DNA of 64,000 bases from Nematostella vectensis (taxonomy: Eukaryota; Cnidaria; Anthozoa; Actiniaria; Edwardsiidae): positions 14,204,566-14,268,565 of the forward strand of contig NC_064035.1 in the NCBI RefSeq assembly GCF_932526225.1. Direction: 5' to 3'. Of the stretch, positions 59,801-64,000 are shown piece by piece. The first letter of the stretch is position 1; each line of letters starts with the position of its first letter. Under the pieces are notes generated by a model. That model did not search any database and had not been told where the DNA came from. It saw only the letters and a list, made by a program, of their open reading frames with translations. A program made the translations under genes and the position numbers.

Positions 59801-62800
59801 TCCGTTGCCATATCGTCATATGTAGGTTCCATGTTAAAATATTCACTTCGATTTGACTTCAATTCTGTGCCTACAAACTTTAATCAGACAACTTATTTCT
59901 CTATTCAAAAACTTGGTAATAATGGTGATCATGCACCAGTTACTTTACATTATGACGTGCATATATACGTCACACCTAGGAAGGCGGTTATGTATCTCTG
60001 TCCGTAATAGAGATATTATGACGTGTATATACGTCACATGTAAGACCTGAGGAAGTATCTCTGTTCGTAATATAGAGGTTATCAACTCAATAGAGGCGAC
60101 ACAAACATGGAGTAAAACCCTCGGGGCATATTTTTTGCTTGAAAAATAATTTATAAGTTTATGATGTCATTATAAGTTTTATTAAAGTAAGCGTTTTATC
60201 CTTCAATGACATGAAAACGAAATAGATGGGATCGTTAAAAAACGTCGGCGTAAAAGACTGACCAATGAAAAAAAAACTTTGCTAGCCTTTAGGACTTTGC
60301 TTAACGTGCCCGCTTTAGGAAGGTCCTAAGTCTCCCGTTTTAAAGTTGTCCGACATATGGAGGTTCCAGCATAGTTGACTAATTACTTTTCTTGGTAATT
60401 AACAAATTGCAATTAACTCAAGGCCCAAAATTAAATTCCTTGATAAAAAAATTAGTTGCAATTAAAAAAAATAACTTATGATATTCGTCATGGCTCGGAC
60501 CCTGGATTTGTATAAAGGAAAAAGGATCTTTGAGAGCACTCAAACAGCGCAACTCTCCGCACCGCACGACTTTCATCAGAGCTCCGTTTAAGATGCGTAT
60601 TTTTCTGTGTTCTCTGTTCGTGGTAGCCGTCATGACTCTAGTTCTTGCCTCGTTCGTCGAGAAGAGTGAGGCAGTCGCCGGGCATCTTCTAACTCGGCGA
60701 GGGGTACGATGTCGAACCAAGCACAGTCGCCGGAACAAATGCAACAAAAGGCGTAAAAATCCTAAAGGCCATCACTCAAAAGAGATATCGATAAGGTAGG
60801 ACAGACTTCATACGCCACAGATTTGTCAAAGAGACATTTTTTTCAAAAAAGTACTAGGGGTTTAATTTTTTTTTCAAAGTTCATAATTTTTGACAGTGAT
60901 GCCCAGCTCACCAAAAGCTGGTTTACCATAAGTTACATCAGGACTAGCGACGATCACCACATATTAACATCAGAAAATTTCAAACTATTTAGTTAATAAA
61001 CCCCTTCTGGCGGCTGGGATATCGGCGGATAATGTCCAAGGATGAGAAATGGTACAAATAATAAACAGTTGGCCGAGAAGCGAAGCTATTACAAAAACAG
61101 CTTATGATATAAGTCATAGCTCGGACCCTGGATTTGTGCAAAGGGCACAGGATGTCTGAGAGCACTAACTCACGTATTTTTGTGTGTTCTCTGCTCGTGA
61201 TAGCCGTTATGGCTCTCGCCTCGTGAAAGGAGTTTTTTATGTCATACTGTCTATTCGTTTCCAATGATGAGTTCCACCATAGAATCTTCTCGTCTTAATA
61301 GGAGGCTGATTTGTTTTCTTCGTTTCAGGTTATGGGGGCTGAGACGTGCCTGAATACCGGCAACCAAAAAACGAACGGGAAATACGGGACCTGTACAACC
61401 TCAGAGGAACAATCGTACTTCGACATTATTTTCATGCAAGCTGACGGGTCTGCTTGTTATCTACATACCAAATAATTAATACAGCAATAAATCATATACT
61501 TCAGTGAGTTGATGTGTATGCATGTGTATGGAAAGTGAAAGACAGGAATTGGCCAAAATAATGTGTGGGGTTTTCACACCCACTGAAATCGGCACTGAAA
61601 GACTGAATCCACCCACAGCTCCGCCACCCCCTTAACGCCCCGCCCTAATCCCATCACCCACGACTCCCCCAAGCAAGGATGACCTAAGAAGGGTGTGGGT
61701 CCCCGCCACCACCCCAACGCCCCGCCCTAATCCCATCACCCACGACTCCCCCAAGCAAGGATGATCTAAGAAAGGTATGGGTCCCCGCCACCACCCCAAC
61801 GCCCCGCCCTAATCCCATCACCCACGACTCCCCCAAGCAAGGATGATCTAAGAAAGGTATGGGTCCCCGCCACCACCCCAACGCCCCGCCCTAACCCCAT
61901 CATCCATGCCTCCGCCAAGAAAGGATGACCTAAGAAAGGTATGGGTCCCTACCACCCCCCCCCCAACGCCCCGCCCTATCCCCATCACTTACGGGTCCCC
62001 ACCACCCCCCTCAACGTCCCGGACTTCTATGGAACACCGAGTCAGCTTATGCAGTAAAGCTTACTTGTATGTATATGTCAGCGAGTAACAGCCAGCTTCT
62101 TTCAAATTCTTCCGACTCCTGCCAAAAGACATTTCGACAATAAGGGACCTGCGCTTAGAGATCACGTGACTGTTCGTGTGGCAAACAAGCGCGCTCAGCC
62201 TTTTAGCGGCAAAACAACAGCAACAAAAAGCAACTTATTTAGCGCTTACGAAAAAAGCCAGAATTATTTTTTTATAAAGGGTTTAGTTTCATTTTTCGTT
62301 CTATGGTGTTACGAGCGCAGTCATTTCCGATTTTTTATTTGTTATATTATTTTGTTTTGAATTTGCCACCCAGAAAGGTCACGTGATCCCCTATTGAGGC
62401 AATTATCAAACCGAGGAAGGTTCCTGAAGTAACAATCTTAAATGAAATTTTAACCAAAAGTAAGCTTTGAATCTCGTTACGCCCTCTCACTCATATTTCT
62501 TTTGCCTGGAAGAGAGGAGGGGACGGGCATAAATGCTTAACGCCAATGTTACGTGAATTTTAGGGTGGCAAAATTTCGCTCCGGTTTTTGGAGACAAAAT
62601 GACAAAACCAAAAAGCAAGTTATGTTCAATAAAATTATTTTATTCTCCTCTTCCTGGCGTGACGGCTACACAGCCAGATCGGAGTTTCTTCGGGGTAGGT
62701 GCTTATCCGGGAGGGCACTGTACGAAGTACGTTAAATTATGCCCAGTGGTTCATGTCACGCCAGGTCAGTGCATTTATCACATTGTTTGAGACTTGTTAC

Positions 62801-62962
62801 ACCTTAAACGAAATGGGGGTAGGGAGGGGAGGATTTACACTTGCGCACCTCAAAGGTCCAGTTCATTTTTGCAATTCTCTTGAGTTGGTTACGAGCCCGT
62901 GGTGTCTGTTTGAGATACATGTAAGCCGTGGCCATACCCAGTAATGCAGGGACATAATCACG
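56809..62962 (-). CDS. TTC21B / IFT139 (TPR protein of the IFT-A complex), C-terminal six exons, partial
   Basis: Minus-strand exons 62962-62849, 62118-62065, 58815-58759, 57909-57789, 57407-57340 and 56886-56809; phases close (163 aa plus stop). The product is the C-terminal TPR array of IFT139, the IFT-A subunit needed for retrograde transport in cilia. Recognisable segments: [92 protein letters not shown], and the end [17 protein letters not shown]...LRV. The order and spacing match the known C-terminus. The gene continues past 64000; a donor-like AGAG|GTAATT at the very edge may mark the next exon. The first complete exon here starts in phase 0. Confidence 0.93.
57880..58535. repeat. 57-bp minisatellite built from a TTC21B exon acceptor junction
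   Basis: About 11 copies of a unit reading CATTCAATCCCATTTACTCC then CAAGGTATACAACACG then TCTGTAAAAGAACATAACAAAGG. The start of exon 57789-57909 (CCCATGTACTCCCAAGCTTT, ACAGCATGA|CTGTACAAGAAC) is itself the first unit, so the repeat straddles the acceptor. The copies nearest the exon resemble it most. Confidence 0.92.
58816..60500. other. TTC21B intron sequence with a tetranucleotide microsatellite
   Basis: ATTC repeats run from about 59453 to 59545 and create three overlapping false open frames (Ser-Phe-Ile-His repeats). At 59930-60065 a segment with TTATGACGTG...ATATACGTCAC is repeated twice. No exon of TTC21B is needed here by phase. An AATAAA lies near 59171 without an obvious gene. Confidence 0.6.
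60511..60518 (+). promoter_or_regulatory. TATA box of the small secreted peptide gene
   Basis: TATAAAGG stands about 80 bases before the ATG at 60593 in a block (GGCTCGGACCCTGGATTTGT upstream) that is duplicated at 61122-61140, where the TATA is changed to TGCAAAGG. Transcription would start around 60540. Confidence 0.55.
60593..61353 (+). CDS. Small secreted basic peptide, two exons, unknown family
   Basis: Exon 1, 60593-60795, has a signal peptide ([20 protein letters not shown]), a short acidic propeptide, a dibasic site LLTRRG and a very basic part with two Cys ([19 protein letters not shown]). The donor is ATAAG|GTAGGA. Exon 2 starts 61329 (TTTCAG|GTTATGG). In the matching phase it adds RLWGLRRA and stops at 61351-61353, giving 75 residues. 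A second frame in exon 2 stays open for 49 codons to just before AATAAA (61486). A secreted peptide with a TATA promoter suggests a defence or venom-type product, but the family is not recognised. It lies antisense in a TTC21B intron. Confidence 0.5.
60994..61087 (+). mobile_element. MITE family A, half copy
   Basis: The left arm of the 588-768 family, from TAATAAACCCCTTCTGGCGG to GAGAAGCGAAGCT, stops at the central dyad. The partial peptide-gene copy begins immediately after it. Confidence 0.8.
61088..61235 (+). pseudogene. Partial, broken duplicate of the peptide gene 5' part
   Basis: The block ATAGCTCGGACCCTGGATTT through TTTTTGTGTGTTCTCTGCTC to GCTATGGCTCTCGCCTCGTG aligns with the promoter and signal-peptide region at 60470-60655. 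The ATG is lost, the TATA is altered, a piece between is deleted, and a stop follows the signal region. It joins the half MITE directly. Confidence 0.75.
61617..62020. repeat. 82-bp GC-rich minisatellite, four to five copies
   Basis: The unit starts GCCCCGCCCTAATCCCATCA and contains AAGCAAGGATGATCTAAGAA. It lies 45 bases downstream of the TTC21B exon 62065-62118 (minus sense), but I see no exon sequence in the unit. Confidence 0.92.
62119..62848. other. TTC21B intron, no further feature
   Basis: Sequence between two TTC21B exons. Short plus-strand open frames here do not look like protein and no repeat family is recognised. Confidence 0.5.
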
Positions 62963-63029
62963 CTGAAACAAGAAAAGATATCATTACAAGTGATCAATAC
63001 AAATACGCCCTACAGAGCAAGGCCTTAAC

Positions 63030-63030
<1 letters not shown>

Positions 63031-63102
<72 letters not shown>

Positions 63103-63405
63103 GTAATAATAGTAATAATAGTAATAATAGTAATAATAGTAATAATAGTAATAATAGTAATAAAAGTAATAATAGTAATAATAGTAATAATAATAATAGT
63201 AATAGTAATAATAGTAATAGTAATAGTAGTAATAGTAATAATAGTAATAGTAATAGTAGTAATAGTAATAATAGTAATAGTAATAGTAATAATAGTAATA
63301 ATAGTAATAGTAATAATAGTAATAGTAATAGTAATAGTAATAGTAATAGTAATAGTAATAGTAATAGTAATAGTAATAATAATAATAATAATAACGTTTA
63401 TTTAG
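63031..63405. repeat. AAT/AGT trinucleotide microsatellite, LINE tail
   Basis: About 370 bases of AAT repeats with interspersed AGT. On the minus strand it is an ATT-type tail directly following the LINE 3' end. The poly-Tyr and poly-Ile open frames are artefacts. Confidence 0.97.
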
Positions 63406-63960
63406 GCCCATTGCAGTATACACTGAATTATGGGTCTTTCAGCAAAAGTTAGACAGCCAGCAATAAACAATGGAAAGAATATGCAAGTTTCATTGTTCTA
63501 ACTGGTATTTCACAGTGACAAAGTGGTTGAGTCTGTTGGTGGGGCCAATCGACGGGTAGCAAGTCTGGCGGCCAGATTTTAGGTTGTTATTATGGGTAAT
63601 AACAGATGGAAGTCTCACAAGATTGTTTATAACGTTGTTAAACGGTTTAGATTTTTCAACAAAAATCTTGCGAGCATTACTCCGTCTGTTAGTCAGGGTT
63701 TCGAGATGGGAAAGGGAAAGGGCTCCATCATAAGAGGTATTATGGAAAATGATGAGGCCTTTCCTTTGCACCATCTCAATGAGATCAGCTAAGTATTCTG
63801 GAAGAGCGGCCGATACAGGCGAAGCGTATTCAAGGATCGGACAAATAACTGCACAGTATACGTTAATTAAATCTAACGGGGGAAGGCCACTCCTCCAGAG
63901 TACCCTGAGGCCATAAAGGCGATTGAAAAGGTTGTTTGAAGATGGGATATACAATTGGAA
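63406..63960 (-). pseudogene. LINE 3' end (reverse transcriptase C-terminus), 5'-truncated
   Basis: Minus-strand frame 63954-63490 reads RLYGLRVLWRSGLPP...LINVYCAVICPILEYASPV, then LPEYLADLIEMVQRKGLIIF. This is the C-terminal part of a LINE polymerase, related to the piece at 945. A short 3' UTR ends GGGCCTAAATAAACG and runs into the ATT tail. The 5' part is missing within about 10 codons of 63960. It lies in a TTC21B intron. Confidence 0.82.
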
Positions 63961-64000
63961 ATGTGCGAAGTAGAGAAAATAAAAGTTAAATTACCTCTGT

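Noticed and set aside
63031-63423. Poly-Tyr and poly-Ile open frames
   Set aside because: Trinucleotide microsatellite at the end of a LINE.

Overview
The window is animal nuclear DNA. It has short exons with GT/AG splice sites, long introns full of minisatellites, foldback MITEs and LINE fragments, and no prokaryotic signals. A cnidarian, probably an anthozoan such as a sea anemone, fits best: there is a WSC/PKD/REJ/GPS/PLAT polycystin-1, a macin-type antimicrobial peptide, LINEs with an esterase-type ORF1, and moderate GC. The species is inference.

Layout. 1-4980 is nested mobile DNA: a recurring foldback MITE, a hAT-like element carrying a LINE 3' end, and a 22-bp-TIR element enclosing a LINE ORF1/endonuclease piece. 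5188-46922 (+) is one polycystin-1-like gene that I reconstructed as 58 coding exons. All splice phases close, giving 9534 nt (3177 aa): signal peptide, WSC, PKD repeats, REJ with a mucin-like insert, GAIN/GPS, TM1, PLAT, a further ten TM segments with the channel, and a 460-residue tail. A macin gene lies antisense in its intron 42 (34575-34874, -). 48601-52238 (-) holds exons of an unrecognised Cys-rich protein. 53155-55451 (-) is a three-exon gene for a 156-aa single-pass membrane protein. 56809-62962 (-) is the 3' part of TTC21B (IFT139), six exons, continuing beyond the window. A small secreted basic peptide gene (60593-61353, +) lies antisense in a TTC21B intron beside a broken partial copy. 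A LINE 3' end with a long ATT tail ends the window.

Function. Polycystin-1 is a ciliary receptor/channel subunit and IFT139 is part of the retrograde transport machinery of cilia, so two cilia genes are neighbours, pointing toward each other. Two secreted-peptide genes sit in their introns on opposite strands.

The most unusual pattern is that many tandem repeats are seeded at splice junctions. Their units contain the end of an exon plus its splice site. I see this at exons 24, 29, 36, 42, 44, 46 and 53 of the polycystin gene and at one TTC21B exon. One exon-53 copy differs from the real exon only at synonymous positions across its 22 matching codons.
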